In this document: one piece after another, positions 11,196-22,604 of the stretch
Layout: every line of letters begins with the position of its first letter
How positions within the stretch are numbered: position 1 is the stretch's first letter
Assembly (NCBI RefSeq): GCF_963678635.1
Contig: NC_087062.1
Span: 12,570,670-12,634,669, forward strand
Reading direction: 5' to 3'
Length of the DNA stretch: 64,000 nt
Source: Symsagittifera roscoffensis
Taxonomy: Eukaryota; Xenacoelomorpha; Acoela; Convolutidae
The notes under the pieces: generated by a model
What the model was told of the DNA's origin: nothing
Databases searched by the model: none
Seen by the model: only the letters and a program-made list of their open reading frames with translations
Made by a program: the position numbers and the translations under genes

Positions 11196-14100
11196 CTACA
11201 AATGGTTTAAATTACTCTCCGGGTTCAGAATAGAGTACGACTTGTTATCTACAACACACAACGAGCCCTGTCTAGGCCTGAACAGTTTAACATTCGGATC
11301 ACTTTTCCCATTTAAAGGGGCAAGTGGATCTGTTAACGTGATAGACGAGGCACTTTTAGTCATCGCTTTCTTCGCATGAGGATGATGATGGGCACTATTT
11401 GACTGCTCCTCGCTACTTGTAGAACAGGTATCCAACTTGTTCTGGATGAGAGGGTTGATTGAGTTTGCGGTTTTGGAAACGTTCCAGTAGAGTCGCTCCT
11501 GCAAATCTGCCAGCCAGTCTCCGACCGGCTCTTCAGAGCATATGCAGGGAACCAGGTCACTTGGCCCAGCTGACTCGATCACGATTCTAAACAAAGTCGG
11601 TTAAATTCGTATCTACCAATTGCGGCTATACATCGGGATCATTTTCTAAGAAGCTTGGAAATAACACTTCATTTTTTCAAGACATGAAAGCTAGTCTTCA
11701 AACATTGTTACTTCTTTCATGATTGCTTGGTAACAACCGTTCGTGCCTCCACATCAAGTTTTTACCAAAACTAACAGTACCTGATCAAGCAGCTTAGAAC
11801 ATTTCTAATGACTACATTAACTTTACTTTTATCGAGCACTTTTTGTACTAGTCCATCTTGCATCAATCATAACACCAATATAACGAATGTCGTAAGCTTG
11901 TTTTCAAAAAGATTGCTCACAGCGCTTAGGCATTTTAAAAGCAACTACTAAAACTAAAAAGATCAATGAACGTTGGGCCGCTTGAGTAAATATCGAGACC
12001 ACAGCGAAAAATAACAGCTCCGCTGCTGTGCAAGTTTTATAGGTAATCATAATACAGAAAGATTAGCCGGTCAGTGTGCAAGTACCACAATGTTCCGACC
12101 ACTCCTACAATTGCACATAAAGAAAAACAAACAATAGTTTAAATTGTCGAATTTTCTTTTTATATGTAACTTTGAATTTTCGAAATTCGAAGCAAAATTA
12201 TCGGCTCTACTAAGTTCATGCCTGACTTCCCAGACCAATTTTTAACGAAACTCTTTACTTTTAAAATCTTTTTTTTTTGGAAACGTAGTCTCGCTCAAAC
12301 GGTTGCAATTTGATGCTAGATTTTCCTCCCTACGGGCTTTCATGATGGTACCTAATATCGGGCTAAAACTCACCTTACCCTAAAGACTCTCCAAGTCTTT
12401 TCATGGCATGGGCGAAACCAATGACATCCCGATTACCTCATAAATAAAATACTGCGGGAAAATCAGTTTGAGAGCCCGCCTTTTTGCTCATAACTCGCCA
12501 AGCGGCAAATTTTAAAAATCAGACCAGGCTTTTTCGACCTTGGTAACAAATTTTTTGTGAAAATTTTTTTGGAATCCGAATTAAAAATGTTTTTCTTTCC
12601 ACCAAGGATTTGTCACCTTCTACAATAGTTGAGTACGAGAGACTATTCGTGAGTTTCAATCACTGAAAACATAGCCAACAGACAGTTTGGAAAAGAGTCA
12701 ATGAACGCCAACAGAAAAAAAATACTTGTTTGTTTACAAATCTCAACATTCAATTTCAAAGAAATAAAAAGATGCCCTTACATATAATCGAATTTCTAGA
12801 AAAATTTATGATCGGCACTCTTTCGATAACATTACACCAATTTGAGAAAAGGAGATCAAAAAGTAAAATTTTTATTTCGCTGGAAAACATGAAAATTAAA
12901 TTCCACTTTCAAATGTAGGATAGTGAAGTTTACCTTCCTTTTTGACTGAACTGAATTTAAAAAAACCAAAAGTCAACTCACGAAAAAGTAGATTCGAGCT
13001 TGAACAAATTTAAGAACTTTTCCCGAAAAAAATTAATCGCGAACTATTTAAGAGCCTGAACTACATTCATCGACTCTTAAAAAATCCTTGGGGATGTAGA
13101 GCATCTATTAAGCATAGCACTTAAGCCTTAAAATTTCATTAACGGCTATAAATGGCTCGCTAGACGGGTTTGCTACACCCAATTTTCCCTTTTTCCTAAA
13201 ACTCACTTAAAACTGAAGAACGCAGAAATTTCGCCTTTCCAAACCGTTTAACAAATTGATTACATTTGAAACTGTTTTAGAAAAAATATCCACTTTGTTG
13301 TTTAATTAAGATTACGGCTGCAAAGCATAAAATCTCTATGGACTCTTTAGCTTCCCTCTCTGAAGCATTAATTATAATTTTCTCTTCAACCTGTTTGATG
13401 ACACAATTATACCAGAGAAATATATTCTTCTTCTGAAATTATGTTAAGCAGAGAAGCGTCTGTGAACTAAAATAAGAGCACTACTTTTTGTAAACTGCTA
13501 GGTTTTAATGCTAGCTGGAGGTTGTCGCCTTTGGCAATAATTAAGTTATGTGGCACAGTATAAGCACTTTATTAAATTACAACAAGACTGCTCGTATATC
13601 ATGGCAAAGCCCTAAATGTTCTGACTGCCCCTTAACTGGCCTTGATTACATTTTTTAAAATTATTTTGATAAACAGTAAGTTTTCTAATGCCAATAACAA
13701 ATGCAAGTGCTAACATGTGAGTAAAATTGATATGACCAATTATATTTGGCCTCAATTCAATTTGGAACGTATTGAAACTATCAAGGTATTATTAGAGCAG
13801 TGATGCCGTCGGCATTTTGGTCTTGTGCAACCACACTCGCTTTGCAATCCAAAGATATCGGGATGGATACCCATACGCAGTCAACTTTCAAAAATCGGTC
13901 CGATTCAAAAAAACATCCCAGGCAGATATATTGATCGAAAGTCGGATCAAATGAATAATTTGCTGTGCTCAACTCACACTTCTTGTGTGCCGTTCTCTCC
14001 AGTGAGCTGGATAAGTTCGTCCCCGTCGAAACAAACCCACGGGTAGAACCTCGAGTTGTCAGCCGGCAACACCTGATAACGTCATTATATTCAATTCACA

Positions 14101-17100
14101 TCATGTCATAAAAACATGAAAGCACTTCCAATATCTTTCAAGCATTTGAGACTTTTAGAAAATGTTTAAGGTATAATATGGCCTCACAGGTAAATTAGTA
14201 AGAGTTTAATTCTTAGGGAAGTTTTTTCAACCCACACATTCCTTGGAATATAGTATTAGTTCGTTTCAAAAGGCCTTTGGAAATTATTTACAGTGTTGCA
14301 TTCCACGTAAAATCCACGCTGTTTTAGCCAGCTGAAAAGTTTAAACCTACAAAATTGAAACGCACAATCTGAAAGTTTTGATCAACTGTTGAAAACAAGT
14401 TCAAGCTCAAGTAAATTGATATATAAACTCTCGTCTAACTGAACTAGCAAATTTTTTGAAAGGTCATTTGATCAACTTTTTCGGATGAAACTTTTGCAAC
14501 TTTTTCTACCTTTATGACTGAGTTGAATGGTAGTATGATGGGTCTGAAGGAGAGAGAGTGGACGCATATGGGGGTGATCATGATGCAGGGGATGTCCGGG
14601 TGCACCAGGGACGCACCGGCTGAGAGGGCGTGGGCTGTGCTGCCAGAGGGTGTCGACACTAGCACACCTGTTAAGTCCACAACGCATACTTATCATTAAT
14701 GCAGTTTCCAAAAAAAAATGAGACTTATTGTTGCACCTGAAACAAATAAACACTAAACTACACAATCTAAAGTCTTCTACAATTCACGTTGTCTAAAAAG
14801 TCACTGCAAACTCTTTAAAGTCATATAACAAAAAGGGCACTCTAAATAATTTTGATGCGAAATAAAAAACATTTCAATTAAAATAGCTCAAAAGTTGACC
14901 AAAAAAATCAAAAAGCTAAAATTTAGAAAAAAAATGAAAAATAACAAAAAACAACACTTTAAAATGACTCAAGCTGACCCCTAAGCTTTTTAAAACGTTA
15001 TAGCTTCTGAAAAAACGTTCAACTTTATCTAATTTTAGAGAAATAATCTCGATTGAACTACAGCAGTTTAATAACAAACAAAGATAGCTAGTTGCTGCGC
15101 AAGTAGCACAGAAAATTCCCACCATATTTTTAAGAAAACTTGAAAACAATTTCATTTTTATACAAATTATGTAGTTTTTCATTTGAAGATACTTCTATAT
15201 TGTGAAGCCAAACAATATAAAAAAATAACGAGGACAACTTTCGCACGAAGGCTAGTTCAAAATAGATGGAAAGTTTTGCACGAATAAAAATACCTTTCTT
15301 TCAAAAGGAACGCGCAGAGACCCGCACTATAGACAAATCCGCATAACTAAGGAAAATACAAACATAGCCAATATTTCCAATTATGGGTTTCACAGAAAAA
15401 AATACATGACGTAAGAGCTCTTCAACAGAATCTACTTTTGAAAATTGTAAAAATTAATTTGAAAGTGGCATTTGGCAAATTAATTTGATGAGGACTTGAA
15501 AAAAACTTCAAATCCGTTAAAAAAAATAAGATCCGTAAAAAAATTTTTGGGCTTTCACCGGGAAAAAACAAATTAACTAAAACAACTACACAATCTTCTT
15601 GAAATGACGTCTTCTAAATTCAAATCACTGCAAACTCTTTAAGTTCATGTGATAATTAGATCCTTTTCAATTTGATGCGGAAATAAAAAACAGTTCAATA
15701 GAGATGGCTCAAATTATTCTGCAAAAATGGCGAAAAAATAACGACTTTAAAATCACTCAAAAGCTGCATGGTTTAGCTTCTCAAAAACATTTTTTATCCT
15801 ATAATTTAAAAACATAGCCAACTGACAGTTGGAAAAGAGTAACGAACACGAGAAAGCAGAAAAAAACGACTTGTTTATTCAAAAATCTTAAGTTTTGAAT
15901 TTCGAAAAAAAGATGGCCTTAAAAAACGTTGAATTTGAAAAACAATTTATGATGCACACTTTTTTGTTAAAGATAACCCGACTTGAGAAAACTGGATCAA
16001 TAGATAAAACTTTTATTTCGCTGGAAAATCTGATAATTAATTTCCATTTTCGAACTTAGAAGTCGATCACGTTTTTCGTGACATTTACTATTTTGCTATT
16101 CGATAGTGGAGTTTGCCTCTCTTTTAACAATAGAAATGCACTGAACTTAAAAGGACATCACAAGTCAAACCACGAAAAATCAAACTTGAGCGTGAACAAA
16201 TTTTAAGACTTCCTGAAAAAACCAAGAAAAATCAGCAAGACTTATATAAGAGTACTCACTACGTTCATTACTCTTAATAAATAAAAATGATTGAACTGCA
16301 ACAGTTAAATAATATAAACAATAATAGCCAGTTGCTGCGCAGGAAGCACAGAAAGTTCCGCTCACAAAATTAATTAAAAAAAAACAATTTCTTGATATTT
16401 CAAAGAACTTATTCAATCGTGATTTTAGAAATGATCGGAACGAAAGCCAAGATTTTGGGCAAGCAAAGTTTGTAAAGCTAGTAGAAAACTGTCAGGATAA
16501 TCTTATTGGAGAAAATTGGGTTAAATTTGCAACTCTGGAAAAACGAAAAGAAAACAACACGGCCTATAGAATCCTAGATGTCACTTCTTCCCAAGAATAG
16601 CGGCGGTGATGTGAATAACTATGGAAAGTAAACCCAATAGAATGATTTAAAACTCGACTTTTTTCAGTTTTTTTGAGCTATGTGGATTTACTGAGAAAAA
16701 AATCAGACAAGGCTACAGTTTCATTCCATTTTGAGAAGTCTGAACAAATAATTAACGTTGCATATTGTGCCCTCAAACTTAAGTACGTTTTATTCTCTTA
16801 GACATCATGTCTAATTTGGGGGAAGATATCACTAAAAATTTTGCACCATTTAAACCAAGCAACAAAACTTAGACCAAATAGTTTTGTTTCAACATTTTTT
16901 GACATAATGGATAAACAAATAGTCAATTTAAAAGCTCGATCAACTCTGTATGCAAAATTCAGGCTCTATCAGCTTCTAAGGAAGCATTTTGATAATTAAT
17001 TTACACGGTAGTTAACACCTTTCCCTAATTCAATTGTCACGCAAAACTTATGACAGGACAATTAATAAAATTATTATTGACCGTCTCCGGAGATGGTGGT

Positions 17101-19194
17101 GACGAAGTTGTCATTCACGTAGACATCCAAGTCCACCCTGGACCCCAGACCGCGGTGGATGGTCACTTCATTGAGTACTTTGCGCGATGAAGTCAATTTT
17201 GGGGTTGCGTGAGGACCTGAGTCACACTTCCATATCTGACCTTTGAGACGACATCGAAGCTGCACTGGAATTTGCCCTGTAAAATACGAATGATGATTTT
17301 GTTCACGAAACTCGAAACCTCGCATATGTAACATATTTCAACAGATTATTTAAATTGAGAAAATTTCAAGCTCCATTATGGCAAAGCATATTGATAATTT
17401 ACCTTCATTAAAACATGTGATAAAAACTCTTATGATTGCAGCAGTATGATGAAATCATAAGAATAAGCGTGCCTGAGAATGCTTTGTCGATAAATGTCTG
17501 GAATGAGTCGGGGCACCAGACGTGAGGAGTGAGGAATCCAAGGGTGCCGAAGCGGAATGAGAGGAACACTGGGATGTGGTGGGAGTGCTGGAAGAGAGAC
17601 ACACTCCGCAACATCGTCCCATCTCCCCCCAGGGTGATCACGAGGTCTATCTTCTCCTGCTCCTCCTTACCACCTGACACAAATAGTAGTAAGCTGATTG
17701 ATTTTCAACAGGCTCATCAAAATCAACGTTAATGTATGTAAAGTGCACCTTTGATTACATGATAAAAAGCTTGGTTACTCATAAGGAATATATGAACAAA
17801 ATTAAATAAAAAACAGTAAAACATAATTAAAAACGGAAGAGGATCAAGGATCATTTTGCCAGGGTTGCTGCTTTTCAAAAGTTTTACGAATTTTATTGAA
17901 GTTGTTTGCTGTCTACAAAACAATTTTCATTTAAAAATATTTGAAAAAACCAAGTTTTGAAATGTCACCTTTACCAATAACACGTTTTCTGACGAGTATT
18001 TATGATAGCCTGCAATATTCGATATTATATTCGCTCCCTACCACAGAGATGATTATTTCGAGGCCAATCAATTGTTTTAAAAAAATTTGGAACTATCTGA
18101 AATCAAAAAATTTGAATCGAGATAGTTCGTTAAAATTCAAGATTAACTTGTTATTATTAGTTGACGCCAAACGATCAATAATTAACCTCTAGAAAATAGA
18201 CTTGCTTGCTCCGACATTTTTCTTGATGTTTCAACTCACCTTTGAATGCTTGTATTCGGTCTGGTTGCAAAGCTCCATTTCCCAGAAAATCCTTGGTTAG
18301 CTCAATGACAGAGGGCTCCAGGAATAGCGTCTTCCCTTTCTACAACAAAATCTGGATCACATTAACATCCTTCCCCTAAATAGACTAAGTTAAGATCCTA
18401 ATGAGCTTGACCAAACCTGCAAAAAATTTTCAAAGGCACCTTTGAGCCCAATTTATTCGAGTTTTGAGTGCTGTACATTTCAAGCTGTACCCAAAAACAG
18501 CAATTTGGCATAGTTCTGACAGTTTGCTCGTGGTACAGATCTTCTCAGTAAAAAAATTACTTTTAAGGTTTGAAAATTCCTTCCCCCTATGCAAAAATCC
18601 TTGATTTGATCCTGACTGGAACTTCTCAAGGTTGAATTTACCTATGTTTATAGCATTCTAGTGATGATCATCTTAATTTTTTTGAAAAAATATTGTTAAT
18701 TATTTTTCTTGTTAATAGTTTTTATAACCTCGTTGTGGGCAGGGACCACTTAGAAAACCCAACAACTTAGAGTAATTACATCAGTGGGAAATTAACAACA
18801 ACAAACAAACAAAACAAACAACGCCAGTACTTACATCAAGTATGTACTGCGCCAGTGGGACGAATGACTCTTTCACTTGCTTCTCGTCGTTGTCATACGA
18901 GCTCTTGATCAACAACACAGTCTTCGGGTAGCCTTGGTCCGAGTTCCACCTCAACAGCATCTTCAGCGACGAAATCGGAAACAGACTAGATGACTTCTTT
19001 CTAGAATATTCTAGTTTTTTCTCCAATTTCTCTTCATGACAGCTTAAAGGTTGGGAAGCAGTCGCAATCTTACGTCCATCTCTGTAATTGGACAAGTTAT
19101 TCTGAAAATTGGAATCGTTGGAATAATAGTCTTCTTCGTCATCGCTTATAGCAAAATGAACGCCATATCTCTCAGTATGATGCACGATACTCAT
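11196..19194 (-). CDS. NADK: NAD kinase, 7 exons, 499 aa
   Basis: ATP-dependent phosphorylation of NAD to NADP. Exons in transcript order: 19194-18835, 18339-18240, 17673-17473, 17276-17082, 14667-14510, 14072-13978, 11586-11196 (1500 nt including TAG). Family signatures: GGDG at residues 169-172 within LVITLGGDGTM, followed by TLGFLTPH (usual GxLGFLTP); the NE motif at 256-257 (VLNEVTIHRG); STPSGSTAHALSAG at 290-303 (usual TPTGSTAY); then IMITPICVHSLSFRPI and FYPWVCFDG. The catalytic and NAD-binding signatures are therefore intact. Length resembles the animal cytosolic enzyme, with its Ser-rich N-terminal region (about 1-120). A Ser/His-rich tail of ~86 residues (414-499) follows the conserved WNV and is not a usual family feature. 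Intron 3 uses a GC donor (CTCAG/GCACGC). Possible undetected 5' exons cannot be excluded. Confidence 0.93.
11587..13977 (-). other. NADK intron 6 with repeats
   Basis: A 2.4-kb intron. It contains a dispersed-element copy at about 12660-13085 and, upstream of it near 12010-12120, a diverged 'gctgtgcaag...agtaccacaatgttccgacca' module also seen near 15060, 16300 and 52100. No nested gene seen. Confidence 0.6.
12660..13085 (+). repeat. Dispersed A+T-rich element, copy
   Basis: Ordered blocks: 'catagccaac.gacagtttgg', 'gagtcaatgaacgc', 'gaatttctagaaaaatttatgat', 'caatttgagaaaa', 'ggaaaacatgaaaattaaattccac', 'gagcttgaacaaattt', ending near 'ttaagagcctgaactacattcatcgactctt'. The same order occurs in at least seven other places. 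Confidence 0.7.
14668..17081 (-). other. NADK intron 4 with repeats
   Basis: A 2.4-kb intron. It carries two copies of a 'tgctgcgcaagtagcacagaaaa' module (about 15055-15125 and 16295-16370) and one copy of the long dispersed element at 15805-16290. Minus-strand open frames here translate repeat sequence. No nested gene seen. Confidence 0.6.
15805..16290 (+). repeat. Dispersed A+T-rich element, near full-length copy
   Basis: The best preserved copy. It has the 'catagccaactgacagttgg' start, 'cgacttgagaaaactggatca', 'tttatttcgctggaaaatctg', 'gaagtcgatcacg', 'cgatagtggagtttgcct', 'gagcgtgaacaaattttaag', and the end block 'cttatataagagt..tcactacgttcattactctt'. Reverse-complementary AAGAGT and ACTCTT close the end block, and TTATATAAG inside it looks like a TATA box. 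Confidence 0.75.
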
Positions 19195-19291
19195 TTCGGG
19201 TCATACGGCATTAAAATCTCCGATAAAGAGTCAAAATTGTAGCTACATTCAAAAGATGGTAATATTTATTGAACTTTCAGCTATGTTTTAG

Positions 19292-19858
19292 TCAAAGCAA
19301 CAAGCTGTATTGCAACAGCGCAAAAAAAGGTTGAGTTCAAAGAGTAGCAAATGGTCTCAAGAAAACTTTCTGCAGCTAATCACAGACAAAAATGATTCAC
19401 TCAGTGGTCAAATACTTTCACAGCGAAGCGCCATCAAGCATTTATTTTGTACCACGTACTTTTTCTTTTTTATGTATCAATTATTAAATCAATGTGCAAT
19501 GCTTAGCAAGAAAATTTGATTATGAAGCAAAAGAGACCAGCTTTTTAAACATTAGCGAAAAATTACTGTCTTTGTGTGGTTTTAGATGCATTTGTATTGA
19601 TAATTATTCCTGGTAATTAGATTATAATAAACTGAAGATGAAAGAAACTGACATAAGTAGTCTTCAAAGCAGAAGACAACAAACAGTATGGCACCTTCTT
19701 TTAGTTGAACTTATACGGCTGGTTATATACTGTCAATCTTCACACAGCGATTATGATGCAGAACAAATACTGCTTTCATGCGAAAACCCGAAAACTCCAG
19801 CCAACCGATTTTTAAGCAAAGTTGAAGTTATTTGTGTAGGCAATGTGTCGTTATAAAT
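19292..19858 (+). other. Two coding-like open frames, unrecognised
   Basis: The first frame (19292-19519) opens after an acceptor-like GTTTTAG and reads SKQQAVLQQRKKRLSSK... The second starts at an ATG (19638-19640) and ends TAA near 19856 (72 aa, containing TVWHLLLVELIRLVIYCQS). Both have a more balanced codon composition than the flanking DNA, but I could not pair them with convincing donor and acceptor sites or a family. They could be exons of a divergent gene next to NADK or remnants of a mobile element. Confidence 0.25.
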
Positions 19859-20023
19859 GAAACAAACAACCCACATAAAACCACTATAAATGTGTTGAAA
19901 GCTTAGTTTCTTATAGTTCAAAAGCATAATTTGGAGTTTGTATCCTCCTCGATTGCATCGATTGACAATTATTTTTTTTCAAAAATGGTATGGACGACAA
20001 AAGCTGGATACGATTAAGATATT

Positions 20024-20310
20024 TATTGACGAGGGAAAGGACCAATATATAAGCTGCTCAGCACTTTACGGAGAGAGCCGCTGTTTCGATCCTGATTACG
20101 AATCACATGCAATTTTGTGGTTATTTTTCAAAAGTGGGTAGTTTTGCCTCACCCTCAGCCAACCAGCACGGATCATGGTGGGCCTCGAACTTTCAGTTGA
20201 AAGAAGGAGACGTAACTTTTTCACCCACGCCTTCATCAAAATCGTTACACACAGAGGCGAAGTTGCACTTCGCATACACAAGCAAAAATATGACCGACAA
20301 CGCTACTGGG
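20024..20310 (+). repeat. Dispersed repeat shared with NUDC intron 2
   Basis: The block starting 'gacgagggaaaggaccaa' continues with 'gctgctcagc..t.cggagagagccgctg', 'ccagcacggatcatg' and ends near 'cacagaggcgaag'. It is recognisably the same as 51790-52010 in the same orientation. It has no ORF of note, so it is probably a short interspersed element. Confidence 0.6.
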
Positions 20311-20475
20311 AAAAACTGAATGAGTAAAACTTTGGGTCTACCAAATTTCTTAAGTGACGCACGCCAATTATGAGTCTACATAATTGTTAAGTGAAGCAAG
20401 CCAATTATGACGCATTAGCAGTCAATTTGAAAAGAAATTTACCAACTAACATGCCTCAATTTATAGAGCGGACGC

Positions 20476-20553
20476 ATTTTAACTAGTATACGAGCATTTT
20501 AACTAGTATACGAGCATTTTAACTAGTATACGAGCATTTTAACTAGTATACGA
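20476..20553 (+). repeat. Four-copy 20-bp minisatellite
   Basis: Unit cattttaactagtatacgag repeated four times (the last unit lacks the final two bases), with no mismatches between units. The unit carries the overlapping short palindromes ACTAGT and GTATAC. Confidence 0.95.
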
Positions 20554-20573
20554 AAAAATTCATTAAACACATG

Positions 20574-20650
20574 CGACCCTGCTGAGGTTCGAACCCTCTT
20601 ATTTTGCTGCTGGTCTCTTTCCCTACCTCTACGCTACAGAACCATAACAC
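20574..20650 (-). repeat. tRNA-like SINE head
   Basis: On the minus strand, TAGCGTAGAGGTAG resembles an A box, and GGGTTCGAACCTC is a near-perfect B box at tRNA-like spacing. No acceptor stem or clear anticodon stem can be drawn, so a tRNA-derived repeat or pseudogene is likelier than a functional tRNA. A perfect hairpin lies 174 bp beyond it at 20824-20842. Confidence 0.5.
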
Positions 20651-20823
20651 CTTGAAGCTACAGTGCTATTTGTACTACAATAGTGTGTGTTAATATCCTT
20701 AGTATTTGCTGTACTTAATCGCTGGTTATTGATCTTATGCATATACTGCAATAAAAGAGCACTTTCAAAAAGAGCACTAATATTTGCGACTTAGGTTGAA
20801 AAACAAAAAGAGTTCGTAATATC

Positions 20824-20842
20824 ACACAAGCTTTGCTTGTGT
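20824..20842. repeat. Perfect 8-bp hairpin beside tRNA-like block
   Basis: ACACAAGC-TTT-GCTTGTGT. The arm sequence is the GCAAGTGT/ACACTTGC motif of the hairpin at 45385-45404 with the arms in reversed order, followed by an A run. Confidence 0.65.
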
Positions 20843-22604
20843 AAAAAAGGATGGAATAGCTGAATAGCTCAACAACAACCCTTCCAAGAAAACAAATTTG
20901 TTTATCTAATATACAAAAATTTTAACACACCAGAAAGCTGTTTTTGTTCCATATCTCTCAAAGAGTGAAAAAGAACTATCGATTAGGGTTCATTTTTTGA
21001 ATTTTTTTCCAGCCAATTATGAATACCTCAAGGAAAACTGATTGATGGTAACGTGTATCACTTTTAAGCCCTTTTTGCCGTGATTCGGATTGTAAAAAAG
21101 TTGTATCAATGTCAAGAAAAGCTGGTGTGAATATTTTCGATTTTCAGACTAAATGACACGAAATTTGCTGTGAAGCTGGCTTTTCAACTTTATTGCTATT
21201 AAAAATTTAACGGTATAAGTTGACGTGCTTGCATTATAGCTACCACTGTTTTTTGCCTTTTTCATCCATGTTTTAAGTTCAAAAAGAATTTTGAACATGA
21301 GATTTATTCGAATTCCACTCTTCGCGGAATATAAACTGCCTAAACCAAATAGAATATCATCGGTAAAAAATCGCTGCGAAATGCTGTCCATGTTAACCGT
21401 TAAACTTTAAGCATGCGAGAAGCGACGCTTATCGTCGCACCCTTTGGGACACGTCAAAAATTTAGCATTGCAAGGTAGCAGACAAAAATGAAACGAAGGC
21501 CACTGTGTGGATTTTTTTGGTGGAAATATGACAACCACAACTAGAATTTCGAATATTTGTCTCAAATGATGTTCAATTTGAAGAAGACACGTTCAGCAAC
21601 ACAATCACCGGCATTTAAAAGTTTAAAAAAAAAATGCTTGCAGCAGAATGAAGGTCCATGCTGTGGCAACTAAGACGGCAAATATAGCATGCGATAGAAA
21701 AAAACTTACGATACAATACAAAAAATAGCATGACGAACTAGCATAGAGAAATTGAGATAAAAGCCGCTAAAGCAAGATCTATCAAATTTTACATATCTTT
21801 GTTTTGAACAAAGTTCTTTAGTTGAAAAATAAACACGGCAAATACAAAACTGAAAGTTAAATTTGCATACAAACGAAGCGGTATTAAAGCCGACGGAGCG
21901 GTATTAAAGCAGACACCCGTTGAGCAAAGAAACTGTTTTCACAAAAATAAATCTTTCAAAATATATCTTACTTATTCAACCCCCTAGTAAAATCACGCAT
22001 AGGAAGCTTATTTCGCTCATCCAAGGATGCAATATGATGCCACTAAGCCAATTAAAAATAAAATGAAAAAACTTAAAAGCCGAATTACGGAAAAAAAGTA
22101 AAAAAAACGAACCGAATCGGAGTTGGCAAACTTAAAACCAACCTTAAAAAACAAATATTGAATAAAACGCGTGTCTTAAAGCAAGCGCGTTTAAAATGTC
22201 TGACGAAGTGAACATTTGAGAAAATTATTCAGTGATTTTGTTGGACAAGTTGCTTACAAGAATAAGTATATGTTCAGAATTATTAGGGCTTGCTAATCAT
22301 GAGCATTATCAACGCTTACGTGAAAATTCGAAGTACGATTATAGGAGCAAAAAAAAATTTTAAATATAAATTTTTCATGTTCAAAAAAACTAAACTTGCG
22401 CAGAAAATCTTGGAATTCAATTAGCTCCACCAATGAAGCTTTATAAACGCCATTCAGGAAATGCAAAGAAAGCTCAACCTTCAAAAAGAGTGTTACGGAT
22501 ATTAAGCCGACAAAAAATTAAAAATCGGACGATAGTCCGAAAAGCTGAAAATTTCTACTTTGAAAAAAGGCCCCGGCTGGAGTCGTCTTAAGCTAGCGTG
22601 TTAT

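Larger units (their letters stand above)
19195..22600. other. Intergenic region upstream of NADK
   Basis: Holds coding-like + strand ORFs (19292-19858), a repeat shared with NUDC intron 2, a 20-bp minisatellite, a tRNA-like block, and A+T-rich dispersed repeat modules at 21.6-22.5 kb. The NADK promoter should lie just above 19.2 kb, but I see no distinctive element. Confidence 0.5.
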
